A model generated the notes under the pieces. It did not search any database, was not told where the DNA came from, and worked only from the letters and a program-made list of their open reading frames with translations. 64,000 nucleotides of DNA from Gp6-AA40 sp035711805 (lineage in GTDB: Bacteria; Acidobacteriota; Vicinamibacteria; Vicinamibacterales; UBA2999), in contig DASTBV010000011.1 of assembly GCA_035711805.1 (NCBI GenBank), positions 1-64,000 of the forward strand, read 5' to 3'. The position numbers and the translations under genes are program-made. Shown piece after piece: positions 32,817-41,935 of this stretch (within the stretch, counting starts at the first letter, position 1; each line of letters opens with the position of its first letter).

Positions 32817-32861
32817 GGCGCGCCTTTCAGGCGCGCCTGACGCGGACCTGACAAGGTCCGC
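32817..32861. terminator. Double hairpin between convergent genes
   Basis: Two GC-rich structures follow gpmA: GGCGCGCC at 32817-32824 and again at 32830-32837, and a stem GCGGACCT, loop GACA, AGGTCCGC at 32842-32861. They lie between gpmA and a convergent gene ending at 32883. No T-run is present, so they may stop transcription with Rho or stabilise the 3' ends. The second hairpin also looks like a dispersed REP-type repeat. Confidence 0.5.
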
Positions 32862-32882
32862 GCCACGCGGCACATTGGAGTG

Positions 32883-33185
32883 TTATTCCACTGCTTCCTT
32901 CGCTTCGTCCGCGCCGATCCGGAGCGAGCGCAGGAAGCGACGGTCATTGGTAGTAAGCTCGAACGTTTTCCGCGCCGGGAGGAGCCGCGCCGGCGTGGTG
33001 ATCTTGGTCACCGCAGCCCCGTTGTTCCGATTCACGAAGCCGACGACGGCTTCGAGGGTCACACGCATGTCGTAGCCGGCCTCCCGGGCACGTGCACGGC
33101 ATGCTTCCACTTGCGGGTTTTCAGCCACAGCGGCAGCAATCGCGTCGGCCAGCTCTTTCGCGAACCGGTTCACGACGTCATCCAT
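32883..33185 (-). CDS. Conserved small hypothetical protein
   Basis: A 100-residue protein that I do not recognise. The N-terminal half is helical (DDVVNRFAKELADAIAAAVAENPQVEACRARAREAGYDM) and the C-terminal half has beta-like segments with a basic/acidic end (NDRRFLRSLRIGADE). No signal peptide, cysteine cluster or membrane segment is seen. The ATG at 33185 is preceded by AGGAGG at a spacing of seven, which makes it a convincing gene and rules out the start 18 bases upstream. It is divergent from the mutase gene and converges with gpmA. Confidence 0.75.
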   Translation of the reverse strand: MDDVVNRFAKELADAIAAAVAENPQVEACRARAREAGYDMRVTLEAVVGFVNRNNGAAVTKITTPARLLPARKTFELTTNDRRFLRSLRIGADEAKEAVE

Positions 33186-33306
33186 TCCTGCTCCTCCTAG
33201 CACCCGCCGCCGGGCCGGGATCCGGGGCGTCTCCCGATCCGAACCTGTTCAGGCCGGGGAGGCGTGACAGGGATCGGGCGCCAAAGTGTTTCATTTATAG
33301 GGGGTT

Positions 33307-33322
33307 AGCCTTAAGGAAGGCT
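33307..33322. repeat. Short inverted repeat in the divergent gap
   Basis: AGCCTT, AAGG, AAGGCT form a 6-bp stem between the small hypothetical gene and the mutase gene. It could be an operator for the mutase or a REP remnant. TAGAAT at 33369-33374 is the best -10 candidate for the mutase gene, 16 bases before its ATG. Confidence 0.35.
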
Positions 33323-33390
33323 GCTCGCAATTGTAGAGGCTGGATCTCGAAGTGTCAACAAAACGGCCTAGAATTTCGGCAGCGTCGACA

Positions 33391-34962
33391 ATGGGAGACC
33401 CCGAGCAGCCGCCTTTCCACTCCCCCACGAACGTCTCTTTCTCATCCATAGATATCGGACTGCCGGGCCAGTTTCCCTACACCCGCGGCATCCAGCCCAC
33501 CATGTACCGCGGCCGGCCGTGGACGATGCGCCAGTACGCGGGGTTTGGAACGGCCGCCGAATCCAATCGCCGCTACCGGTACCTGCTCGAGCGCGGGGTC
33601 ATGGGCCTCAGCGTCGCCTTCGATCTGCCCACCCAGATCGGATACGACTCGGATCACGCACTGGCCCAGGGCGAGGTCGGCCGCGTCGGCGTAGCGATCG
33701 ACTCGCTCGACGACATGGCCACCCTGTTCGATGGAATCCCGCTCGACCAGGTCTCCACGTCGATGACGATCAACGCGACGGCGCTGATGCTCCTGGCGAT
33801 GTATATCGCCGCCGGGAAACGACAGGGGGTGAATGCAGGCAGGCTGTCGGGGACGCTGCAGAACGACATCCTCAAGGAGTACGTCGCACGGGGCACCTAC
33901 ATCTACCCGCCGCGGGCCTCGCTGCGAATCGTCACGGACATCGTGTCGTTCTGCACGCGCATGATGCCCAACTGGAACCCGATCTCGATCAGCGGCTACC
34001 ACATCCGCGAAGCGGGTTCGACCGCGACGCAGGAGGTCGCCTTCACGCTGGCAGACGGGGTTGCCTATGTCCAGGCGTGCCTGGCGGCCGGGCTCGACGT
34101 GAACGCCTTCGCTCCGCGACTGTCGTTCTTCTTCAACGCCCACAACGACTTCCTTGACGAAATCGCCAAGTTCCGGGCGGCGCGGCGGTTGTGGGCCCGC
34201 ATCATGCGCGACCGCTTCGGCGCCACGAGCCCGCGCGCGCAGCAGCTTCGCTTCCACACCCAGACGGCCGGCAGCACGCTGACGGCCCAGCAGCCCGACA
34301 ACAACATCGTGCGCGTCGCCCTCCAGGCGCTGTCGGCGGTTCTCGGCGGAACCCAGTCGCTGCACTGCAACGGGAAGGACGAAGCGCTGGCGCTCCCGAC
34401 CGAAGACAGCGCGATCACGGCGCTGCGCACGCAGCAGATCCTCCTGCACGAGAGCGGCGTCGCGAACACGGCGGATCCGACCGGAGGGTCATTCACGATC
34501 GAGGAGCGCACGAGCGAGATCGAGTCCGGCGCCTCGGCGCTGCTCGATCGAATCGAAGCGCTTGGCGGTACACTGGCCGCTATCGAAACCGGCTACATTC
34601 AGCGCGAGATTCGCGAGTCCGCCTACCGGGCCCAGCAGGCGATCGACTCGGGTGCGGCAGTGGTCGTCGGGGTGAACCGCTACTCGGACGATGCCGCCGG
34701 TCCCGAGGCCGAAGGCTCAGGAGCCAGGGTGTTCACCATCGATCCTTCCGTCGAACAGGCGCAGATCGACCGGCTGCGCGCGCTGCGGGCGTCGCGCGGC
34801 GAGGACGCCTGGCGGCGATCGCTCGACGGCGTCGAACAGGCGGCCCGCGGCGGCGACAATCTCGTCCCCCCGGTCATTACGGCCGTTGAACAGCACGCAA
34901 CGGTGGGCGAGATTGCGGACACTCTGCGCCGGGTGTTCGGCGAGTACCAGGCTGCCGACTGA
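33391..34962 (+). CDS. B12-dependent acyl-CoA mutase large subunit (methylmalonyl-CoA mutase type)
   Basis: Carbon-skeleton mutase catalytic (TIM-barrel) subunit of 523 residues without a B12-binding domain, as in archaeal and many bacterial two-subunit mutases. Seen: PTMYRGRPWTMRQYAGFGTAAESN, GLSVAFDLPTQIGYDSDH, SMTINATALMLLAMY, TLQNDILKEYVARGTYIYPPRAS, ISISGYHIREAG and QTAGSTLTAQQPDNNIVR. The Tyr in RQYAGF and the Arg in ASLRIV match residues that bind the methylmalonyl carboxylate, rather than the Phe/Gln seen in isobutyryl-CoA mutase; this comparison is from memory. The ATG at 33391 fits a -10 TAGAAT upstream; a GTG at 33352 is possible. The partner B12 subunit is not in the window. Confidence 0.9.
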   Translation: MGDPEQPPFHSPTNVSFSSIDIGLPGQFPYTRGIQPTMYRGRPWTMRQYAGFGTAAESNRRYRYLLERGVMGLSVAFDLPTQIGYDSDHALAQGEVGRVGVAIDSLDDMATLFDGIPLDQVSTSMTINATALMLLAMYIAAGKRQGVNAGRLSGTLQNDILKEYVARGTYIYPPRASLRIVTDIVSFCTRMMPNWNPISISGYHIREAGSTATQEVAFTLADGVAYVQACLAAGLDVNAFAPRLSFFFNAHNDFLDEIAKFRAARRLWARIMRDRFGATSPRAQQLRFHTQTAGSTLTAQQPDNNIVRVALQALSAVLGGTQSLHCNGKDEALALPTEDSAITALRTQQILLHESGVANTADPTGGSFTIEERTSEIESGASALLDRIEALGGTLAAIETGYIQREIRESAYRAQQAIDSGAAVVVGVNRYSDDAAGPEAEGSGARVFTIDPSVEQAQIDRLRALRASRGEDAWRRSLDGVEQAARGGDNLVPPVITAVEQHATVGEIADTLRRVFGEYQAAD

Positions 34963-34963
34963 C

Positions 34964-35749
34964 ATGCCGCCGCTGCTGGACGTTCAGGATCTGACCGTCG
35001 TTTTCGACGGAGCCCGCCAGGTCACCGCTGTCGACCGCGTCAGTCTGCAGATTGCGTCCGGAGAAACACTCGGCGTCGTCGGCGAATCGGGCAGCGGCAA
35101 GTCGGTCACCGCATTTTCCATCCTTCGTCTCGTTCAGCCGCCTGGCCGGATCGTCCGCGGACGGGTGATGTTCGAAGGACGCGATCTTCTGCGCCTGAGC
35201 GAGCCGGAAATGCGCGAGGTGCGCGGAGCCCGCATCTCGCTGATCTTTCAGGAGCCGATGACGGCGTTGAATCCGGTCATGCGCGTCGGCGACCAGATTG
35301 CCGAGGCGCTGACTGTTCACGGCATGGCCGACTCGCGCGACGCACGCGCGCGCGCGGTGGAGCTGCTCGACGCGGTGCGAATCGCCGATCCGGCACGCCG
35401 CGTCCGCGATTACCCACACCAGCTGTCGGGCGGCATGCGGCAGCGCGTCATGATCGCCATCGCGCTCGCCTGCCGGCCGCCGCTCATCATCGCCGACGAG
35501 CCGACCACTGCGCTGGACGTCACAATTCAGGCGCAGGTGCTCGAGCTGCTTCGCGAGCTGAAGGAGCGGTTTCAGCTCGCGCTGATGCTGATCACGCACG
35601 ACTTCGGCGTCATTGCGGAAATGGCTGATCGTGTGGTGGTCATGTACCGCGGACAGGTGGTCGAAGACGGACCGGTCCGTCAGATTCTCCGCGCGCCCGT
35701 CCATCCCTACACGCGATCGCTGCTCGCAGCGGTGCCGGGGATGAAGTAG
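34964..35749 (+). CDS. Oligopeptide/dipeptide-type ABC transporter ATPase (OppD-like)
   Basis: Nucleotide-binding subunit of 261 residues. Walker A GESGSGKSV, signature LSGGMRQRV, Walker B LIIADEPTTALDV, and the C-terminal family segment HPYTRSLLAAVPG that separates Opp/Dpp ATPases from others. The OppD-specific C-terminal iron-sulfur-type cysteines are absent because the tail is short. The ATG at 34964 lies two bases after the mutase stop; a longer open frame inside the mutase gene is spurious. It is directly followed by the OppF-like ATPase. No permease or binding protein gene is nearby. Confidence 0.92.
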   Translation: MPPLLDVQDLTVVFDGARQVTAVDRVSLQIASGETLGVVGESGSGKSVTAFSILRLVQPPGRIVRGRVMFEGRDLLRLSEPEMREVRGARISLIFQEPMTALNPVMRVGDQIAEALTVHGMADSRDARARAVELLDAVRIADPARRVRDYPHQLSGGMRQRVMIAIALACRPPLIIADEPTTALDVTIQAQVLELLRELKERFQLALMLITHDFGVIAEMADRVVVMYRGQVVEDGPVRQILRAPVHPYTRSLLAAVPGMK

Positions 35750-36627
<878 letters not shown>

Positions 36628-36631
<4 letters not shown>

Positions 36632-37326
36632 GCGTGAACGGCCCGGCTCTGCTGCACGTCCTTCTCCACCTGACCGTCCCTCAGGTGAATGGCGCGGCGC
36701 GCGTAGCCCGCGATGTCCGCTTCGTGCGTCACAAGAATGATGGTATTGCCGGCGGCGTGCAGCCGATCGAACAAGCCCATGATTTCGTTTCCCGTTTTCG
36801 AGTCGAGGTTGCCGGTCGGCTCGTCGGCAAGAAGAATCGACGGATTGTTCACGAGGGCGCGGGCGATGGCCACGCGCTGCCGCTGCCCACCGGACAGTTC
36901 GTTGGGGCGGTGGTTCATGCGCTCCGACAATTCGACCTTGTCGAGCGCGGCGCGCGCACGTGCCTGGCGATCCTTCGACGGCACGGCGGCGTATACGAGC
37001 GGAAGCTCCACGTTGTGCAGGGCCGAGGCGCGCGGCAGCAGATTGAACGTCTGGAACACGAACCCGATTTCCTCGTTGCGTATCCGCGCCAGCTCGTTGT
37101 CGTTCATCTGGCTGACCTGCTTGCCGTTCAACAGGTAGCTGCCCTTCGTCGGCGTGTCGAGACAGCCAATCAGGTTCATCAACGTCGACTTGCCGGATCC
37201 CGATGGTCCCATGATGGCGACGTACTCGCCGCGGTCGATCTGGATCGACACGCCGCGGAGGGCGTGAATCTCCTCAGACCCCATGACGTAGGTCTTCCAC
37301 AGGTCGCGCGTTTCAATCAGGGCCAT
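36628..37326 (-). CDS. MacB/LolD-type ABC transporter ATPase
   Basis: A 232-residue ATPase with Walker A GPSGSGKSTL, signature LSGGQRQRV, Walker B ILLADEPTGNLDSKTG and the early segment LWKTYVMGSEEIHALRGVSI. The tight fit to the MacB/LolD/FtsE-like group suggests mechanotransmission to a permease that extracts lipoproteins or exports drugs or peptides. No MacB-type permease is adjacent. It converges with the OppF-like gene, overlapping by four bases. Confidence 0.92.
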
Positions 37327-37344
37327 CTAGGGTTATTGTGCCTC

Positions 37345-37399
37345 CCGTAAGCCTTACGGCGGCAACGGGACGTTCGTTCCGGAGGTCCGCCTAAAGGCG
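37345..37399. repeat. REP-like palindromes between ABC ATPase and acs
   Basis: Two short hairpins lie in the 87-base gap: CCGTAAG C CTTACGG (37345-37359) and CGCC TAAA GGCG (37388-37398). The second resembles the core of the palindrome after eno (CCGCCTTAAGGCGG). They touch the end of acs, which stops at 37414. No T-run is present. Confidence 0.5.
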
Positions 37400-37413
37400 C
37401 GCACCACAGCGGC

Positions 37414-39381
37414 TTAGTGTTCGTCCTGATACTGTTCTTTCAGCCGGGCGACGACTGCTGGATCAGCCAGAGTGGTCGTGTCGCCCAGCGCTTTCCCGTT
37501 GGCAATGTCGCGCAGCAGCCTGCGCATGATCTTTCCCGAACGGGTCTTCGGCAAATCGGCGGCAAAAATCACGTCGTCGGGCCGCGCAATGGCGCCGATT
37601 TTCTTGACAACATGCTCCTTGAGCTCGGCGACCAGCGTTTCCGAGCCGGAGGTGCCCTCCTTCAGCGTGACGAACGCCGCCACCGCCTGCCCTTTGATCT
37701 CGTGCGGACGGCCCACCACGGCCGCTTCCGCGACACGCGGATGATCCACGAGCGCGCTCTCGACTTCCATCGTGCCGATGCGATGGCCAGCCACATTGAG
37801 GACGTCGTCGACGCGCCCCAGCAGCCAGAAATAACCGTCGGCATCGCGTTTCGCGCCATCGCCCGTGACGTAGATCTCCGGCGTCCAGCGGCTCCAGTAC
37901 TGCTGGACGTAGCGTTCCGGGTCGCCGTAGATGCCGCGCAGCATCGCCGGCCACGGCCGCGTCAGCGCGAGCAGGCCGCCGCCGGCCCCCTCGAGGGTTT
38001 CGCCCTTGTCGTTCTTGATCTCGGCCTTGATGCCCGGAAACGGCCGCGTGGCGGAGCCGGGCTTGGTGCTGACGATTCCCGGCAGCGGCGTGATCATGAT
38101 CGCGCCGGTCTCGGTCTGCCACCAGGTGTCCACCACCGGGCACCGCTCGCCGCCAATGTAGCGGTGGTACCAGACCCACGCTTCGGGATTAATCGGCTCA
38201 CCAACCGATCCGAGCAGCCGCAGGCTTGACATGTCGCGGCCGGACGGCCACTCGGTACCCCAGCGCATGAATGCGCGAATGGCCGTCGGGGCCGTATAGA
38301 AGATCGTGACGCCGTAGCGTTCGACGATCTCCCAGAATCGATCTTTTTTCGGCCAGTCGGGCGCGCCCTCGTACATCACCACCGTCGCGCCATTGGCCAT
38401 CGGTCCGTAGACGACGTAGCTGTGCCCTGTGACCCACCCGATGTCGGCGGTGCACCAGTAGACGTCGTCCTCCTTGAGGTCGAACACCCATTTCGTGGTC
38501 GCGTACGTTCCGACGAGATATCCGCCCGTGGTGTGGACGATCCCCTTCGGCTTCCCCGTCGTGCCGGATGTGTAGAGGATGTACAGCATGTCCTCCGCGT
38601 CCATCTTCTCCGGCTCACAGGTATACGGGGCGTCCTGCATGAGCCGGTGGTACCAGTGGTCGCGACCTTCCTCCACGTGCACCGGAACCGGCGAACCATG
38701 AAGCCGTTGCACGATGACGACGTGCTTGATGGACGGCGTGCCTTTCAACGCTTCGTCCGCCATCTGTTTCAGCGGCACTACCTGGCCGCGGCGCCAGCCG
38801 CCGTCGGCGGTCACGAGTACCGACGCCTGAGCATCGTTGATGCGGTCACGAAGCGATTCGGAGCTGAAGCCGCCGAACACGACCGAGTGGACGGCACCGA
38901 TGCGGGCGCACGCCAGCATCGCGATTGCCAGCTCAGGAACGAGCGGGAGATACAGCGCGACGCGATCGCCCCGCTTGATCCCAAGGCGTTTGAGCACGTT
39001 CGCGAACTGGCTGACCTGACGGTACAAATCGAAGTACGTCAGCGTCCGCCGATCGCCAGGCTCGCCTTCCCAGACGATGGCCGCCTTGTTGCGCCGCGGC
39101 CCGCGGACATGCCGATCGACGCAGTTGACGCTGGCGTTCAGCGTCCCGCCGACGAACCACTTCGCATGGGGCGGGTTCCACTCGAGCACGCGCGTCCACG
39201 GTGTCGACCACTCGAGCTCCGAGGCAAAGTCGGCCCAGAAGCGTTCCGGGTCGGCGTCGGCGCGGGCGTAGACCGACGCGTCACGGACGTTCGCGGCATC
39301 GCGAAAGGCCGCTGTAGGTTCGAACGAGCGATCTTCCTGGAGGAGATCGGCGATCTCGGCGAGCGGTTTGCTGTCGGCCAT
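37414..39381 (-). CDS. acs: Acetyl-CoA synthetase (AMP-forming)
   Basis: Activates acetate to acetyl-CoA through acetyl-adenylate. The 655-residue length is standard. Motifs: ILYTSGTTGKPKGIVHTTGG (P-loop-like), CTADIGWVTGHSY, VVDTWWQTETGAIMITPLPG, YVTGDGAKRDADGYFWLLGR, and the C-terminal PKTRSGKIMRRLLR with the lysine that is normally acetylated by Pat-type enzymes. It is the last gene of a run with ino1 and a membrane protein on the minus strand; only three bases separate it from the latter. Confidence 0.97.
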   Translation of the reverse strand: MADSKPLAEIADLLQEDRSFEPTAAFRDAANVRDASVYARADADPERFWADFASELEWSTPWTRVLEWNPPHAKWFVGGTLNASVNCVDRHVRGPRRNKAAIVWEGEPGDRRTLTYFDLYRQVSQFANVLKRLGIKRGDRVALYLPLVPELAIAMLACARIGAVHSVVFGGFSSESLRDRINDAQASVLVTADGGWRRGQVVPLKQMADEALKGTPSIKHVVIVQRLHGSPVPVHVEEGRDHWYHRLMQDAPYTCEPEKMDAEDMLYILYTSGTTGKPKGIVHTTGGYLVGTYATTKWVFDLKEDDVYWCTADIGWVTGHSYVVYGPMANGATVVMYEGAPDWPKKDRFWEIVERYGVTIFYTAPTAIRAFMRWGTEWPSGRDMSSLRLLGSVGEPINPEAWVWYHRYIGGERCPVVDTWWQTETGAIMITPLPGIVSTKPGSATRPFPGIKAEIKNDKGETLEGAGGGLLALTRPWPAMLRGIYGDPERYVQQYWSRWTPEIYVTGDGAKRDADGYFWLLGRVDDVLNVAGHRIGTMEVESALVDHPRVAEAAVVGRPHEIKGQAVAAFVTLKEGTSGSETLVAELKEHVVKKIGAIARPDDVIFAADLPKTRSGKIMRRLLRDIANGKALGDTTTLADPAVVARLKEQYQDEH

Positions 39382-39384
39382 GAT

Positions 39385-39858
39385 TTACGGGAGCGGTGGC
39401 GGAGGAATCGGCCCTCCGAGCGCGGGCGGAACATCCTTCTTGAAATACGCGGCGCCGATCATTCCACCGATCGTGGCGACGATCGCGCTGAAGATCAACA
39501 TCAGCACGAAGCCGAACACGTTGCTGCCGCGTTCGCGCCCCTCTTCGATCGCATCGAGCCAATCCTGAAGTTCCGGGGGCAGGTCGCCGGCGCTCCGCAT
39601 GACTTCCCCCACGAAGCGGGTCTGCAGCGGGCCGAGCGCGGAATCGATCATGAACCAGACGATGGCGCCGATGATGCCGGCGTACAGACCGACCTTTGCA
39701 CCCTGGCCCATCGTCAGCGACCCTGGCTGGTTCTGTCCCTCCATGTAGGCGGCCAGAATGCCGCCGCCGATGATCCACAGGCAGCAGCAGTTGCAGAGCT
39801 GCACGATCGGCAGCGCCGACAACACCCCGATGAAGAGACCGCCGAGCAGGAACGGCAT
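39385..39858 (-). CDS. Membrane protein of unknown function
   Basis: A 157-residue protein with three or four hydrophobic segments: residues 1-40 (with the unusual LCNCCCLWIIGGGILAAY), about 55-75, and about 112-138. An amphipathic helical stretch (LPPELQDWLDAIEEGRERG) lies between the last two, and the tail is proline-rich (GGPIPPPPLP). I do not recognise the family with certainty; small glycine-rich membrane proteins like this are common in Acidobacteria. It lies between ino1 and acs with gaps of 16 and 3 bases, so it is probably co-expressed with them. Confidence 0.7.
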   Translation of the reverse strand: MPFLLGGLFIGVLSALPIVQLCNCCCLWIIGGGILAAYMEGQNQPGSLTMGQGAKVGLYAGIIGAIVWFMIDSALGPLQTRFVGEVMRSAGDLPPELQDWLDAIEEGRERGSNVFGFVLMLIFSAIVATIGGMIGAAYFKKDVPPALGGPIPPPPLP

Positions 39859-39874
39859 CTTCGGCTACGCGCTC

Positions 39875-41188
39875 TCAGTCGTAGTACTCGCGGCCGAGGT
39901 GCGTGATCAGCTCCTCGCCGCGCATGAAACGCAGCGTGTTCTTCAGCTTCATCAACTGAATGAACAGATCGTGCTCCGGGTAGACCTCAGGGGCGTGCAT
40001 CGGCGCCTTGAAGTAGAAGGAGAGCCACTCCTGGATGCCGGACATTCCAGCCCGCTTCGCAAGGTCGAGGAAGAGAGCGGAATCGAGGACGATCGGAGCG
40101 GCCAGGATGCTGTCGCGGCACAGGAAGTTGATCTTCAGCTGCATCGGATAGCCGAGCCAGCCAAAGATGTCGATGTTGTCCCACCCGTCCTTGTTGTCGC
40201 CGCGCGGCGGATAGTAGTTGATGCGGACGACGTGGGTGAGGTCGTTGTAGAGCTCGGGGTACAAGTGCGGCTGGAAGATATAGTCCAGCGCCGATTTCTT
40301 GCTTTCTTCCTTGGTCTTGAACGACTCGGGATCGTCGAGGACTTCGCCGTCGCGATTTCCGAGGATGTTCGTCGAGTACCACCCGCGAACACCGATCAGC
40401 CGGGCTTTGAGGCCCGGCGCAATGATGGTCTTGATCAGGGTCTGGCCGGTCTTCATGTCGTTGCCGGCGAGAGGTGCCTTCGTGCGACCCGCCAGTTCGA
40501 GCATCGCCGGGATGTCTGCGGTCAGGTTGGGCGCCGCGTTCGCGAACGGGATGCCCTCACGGATCGCGGCGTAGGCGTAAACCATGCTCGACGGGATCGA
40601 ATCGTCGCTCTGCTCGAGCGCTTTCTCGAAGGCGGCAACCGAGGCGTGCGCCGCGGTCTGCTTCATGAAGACTTCCGTGCTGCCCGTCCAGATCATGACG
40701 AGGCGGTCGCAGCCATGCTTCGACTTGAACGCGCGGATATCGGCGACGACCTGATCCGCCAGATCGCGCTTGTTCTTGCCCTTCTTGACGTTCGGACCGT
40801 CGAGACGCTTGACGTAGCGCTGATCGAAGACCGCCGGCATCGGCTTCACCGCCTCGAGCTCGCCGCGAACCTGATCCAGCAGCCCGGGGTCGAGCACGCC
40901 GGCCGTCCGCGCCGCCGCGTAGCAGTCTTCCTCGAAGATGTCCCAGCCGCCGAAGACGACATCGTTCAGATCCGCCAGGGGGACGAACTCGTTGATCTTC
41001 GGCGCGCGCGCCTCGCTGCGCTTGCCGAGCCGGATGGTGCCCATCTGGGTCAGTGAGCCTATTGGAAGGGCCAGACCCTTCCGAATCGCGTACACGCCCG
41101 CGATCGTGGTGGTGGCGACGGCGCCGAGACCCACGAGCAGCACGCCAAGCCTGCCGTGTGCCGGCGCTACGTCCAGTGGTGGAGTCAC
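39875..41188 (-). CDS. ino1: Inositol-3-phosphate synthase
   Basis: Converts glucose-6-phosphate to inositol-3-phosphate with NAD, the entry to inositol lipids or inositol-derived protectants. The 437-residue protein has a Rossmann start (LGVLLVGLGAVATTTIAGVYAI), the FGGWDIFEEDCYAAA segment, NAAPNLTADIPAMLELA, GNDMKTGQTLIKT, GWYSTNILGNRDG and the lysine in QLKINFLCRDSILA. These match the bacterial MIPS family well. The start is GTG at 41188; a -10-like TATAGT ends eight bases upstream, suggesting leaderless transcription. It is the first of three genes with the membrane protein and acs. Confidence 0.93.
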   Translation of the reverse strand: MTPPLDVAPAHGRLGVLLVGLGAVATTTIAGVYAIRKGLALPIGSLTQMGTIRLGKRSEARAPKINEFVPLADLNDVVFGGWDIFEEDCYAAARTAGVLDPGLLDQVRGELEAVKPMPAVFDQRYVKRLDGPNVKKGKNKRDLADQVVADIRAFKSKHGCDRLVMIWTGSTEVFMKQTAAHASVAAFEKALEQSDDSIPSSMVYAYAAIREGIPFANAAPNLTADIPAMLELAGRTKAPLAGNDMKTGQTLIKTIIAPGLKARLIGVRGWYSTNILGNRDGEVLDDPESFKTKEESKKSALDYIFQPHLYPELYNDLTHVVRINYYPPRGDNKDGWDNIDIFGWLGYPMQLKINFLCRDSILAAPIVLDSALFLDLAKRAGMSGIQEWLSFYFKAPMHAPEVYPEHDLFIQLMKLKNTLRFMRGEELITHLGREYYD

Positions 41189-41243
41189 AATCGGGCACTA
41201 TATCATTCCGCCTGCGGCCAGGTTGTGGCCGGACCGTGAGGAA

Positions 41244-41825
41244 ATGCGCCGTTTTCTGCGAAAACCTGCCTCTGAACGCGACCCGCTGACGGTCACGATG
41301 AGCGGCGTCCGACTCGGCGAACGGGTGCTGCAGATCGGCAGCGGCGACGCTCGCTCGATTGCCTTGATCGCGGCAAAGACCGGTCTCACGGGAACGGCCG
41401 CCATCGTCGTCGCCGACGACCATGCCGCGGTTCGGATCCGGCGCGCTGTGACCGACGCCGGCGCTCTGGTGGACCTGCGCGTCGTCGCAGAGAGCGGTCT
41501 GCCATTTGACGACGCCTCGTTCGATGCGGTCGTGATTCACGACGTGTCGGCTATCGCCGAAGGGCAGGGCGACAGGCCCACGCACTGGCTGCACGAGTGC
41601 CACCGCCTGCTTCGCAGCGGCGGCCGTATCGTCACGATCGAGCGGGGCACGCCGGTTGGCCTCCGTTCTCTGTTTGCAGGACGACCCTCGCCCGAAGACC
41701 GAATCGTCCGGGTCGGGGATGGCGGCCCAACGTCGAAGGCTCTCAGGGCTGCCGGCTTCACGACGGTCCGCGACCTCGCGGACCGGGAAGGGCTTCGCTT
41801 CACCGAGGGGTTCAAGACCGATTAG
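41244..41825 (+). CDS. Class I SAM-dependent methyltransferase-like protein
   Basis: A 193-residue protein with a methyltransferase core: motif I VLQIGSGDARSIALIA, an acidic residue after strand 2 (VVADDHA), motif IV-like FDAVVIHDVSAI, and HECHRLLRSGGRIVTIERG. The glycine motif is altered (IGSGD, not ExGxG), but the SAM site looks usable. The ATG at 41244 has GAGGA directly upstream. The open frame continues upstream into the ino1 region and may include a few more residues. It is divergent from ino1. Substrate unknown. Confidence 0.75.
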   Translation: MRRFLRKPASERDPLTVTMSGVRLGERVLQIGSGDARSIALIAAKTGLTGTAAIVVADDHAAVRIRRAVTDAGALVDLRVVAESGLPFDDASFDAVVIHDVSAIAEGQGDRPTHWLHECHRLLRSGGRIVTIERGTPVGLRSLFAGRPSPEDRIVRVGDGGPTSKALRAAGFTTVRDLADREGLRFTEGFKTD

Positions 41826-41935
41826 TGGACAGCCCGACCGTCCGATACGCGCCACAAGTCCAGTTATTCCCGTAAATTGCGCCTGATTTTGCCCCTGTTC
41901 ATGAGGGCAAGGGATTTGCCTCGACGCTGGTGTCC

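Noticed and set aside
38422..39906. 494-residue plus-strand frame antisense to acs
   Set aside because: Shadow frame; acs on the minus strand has every family motif.
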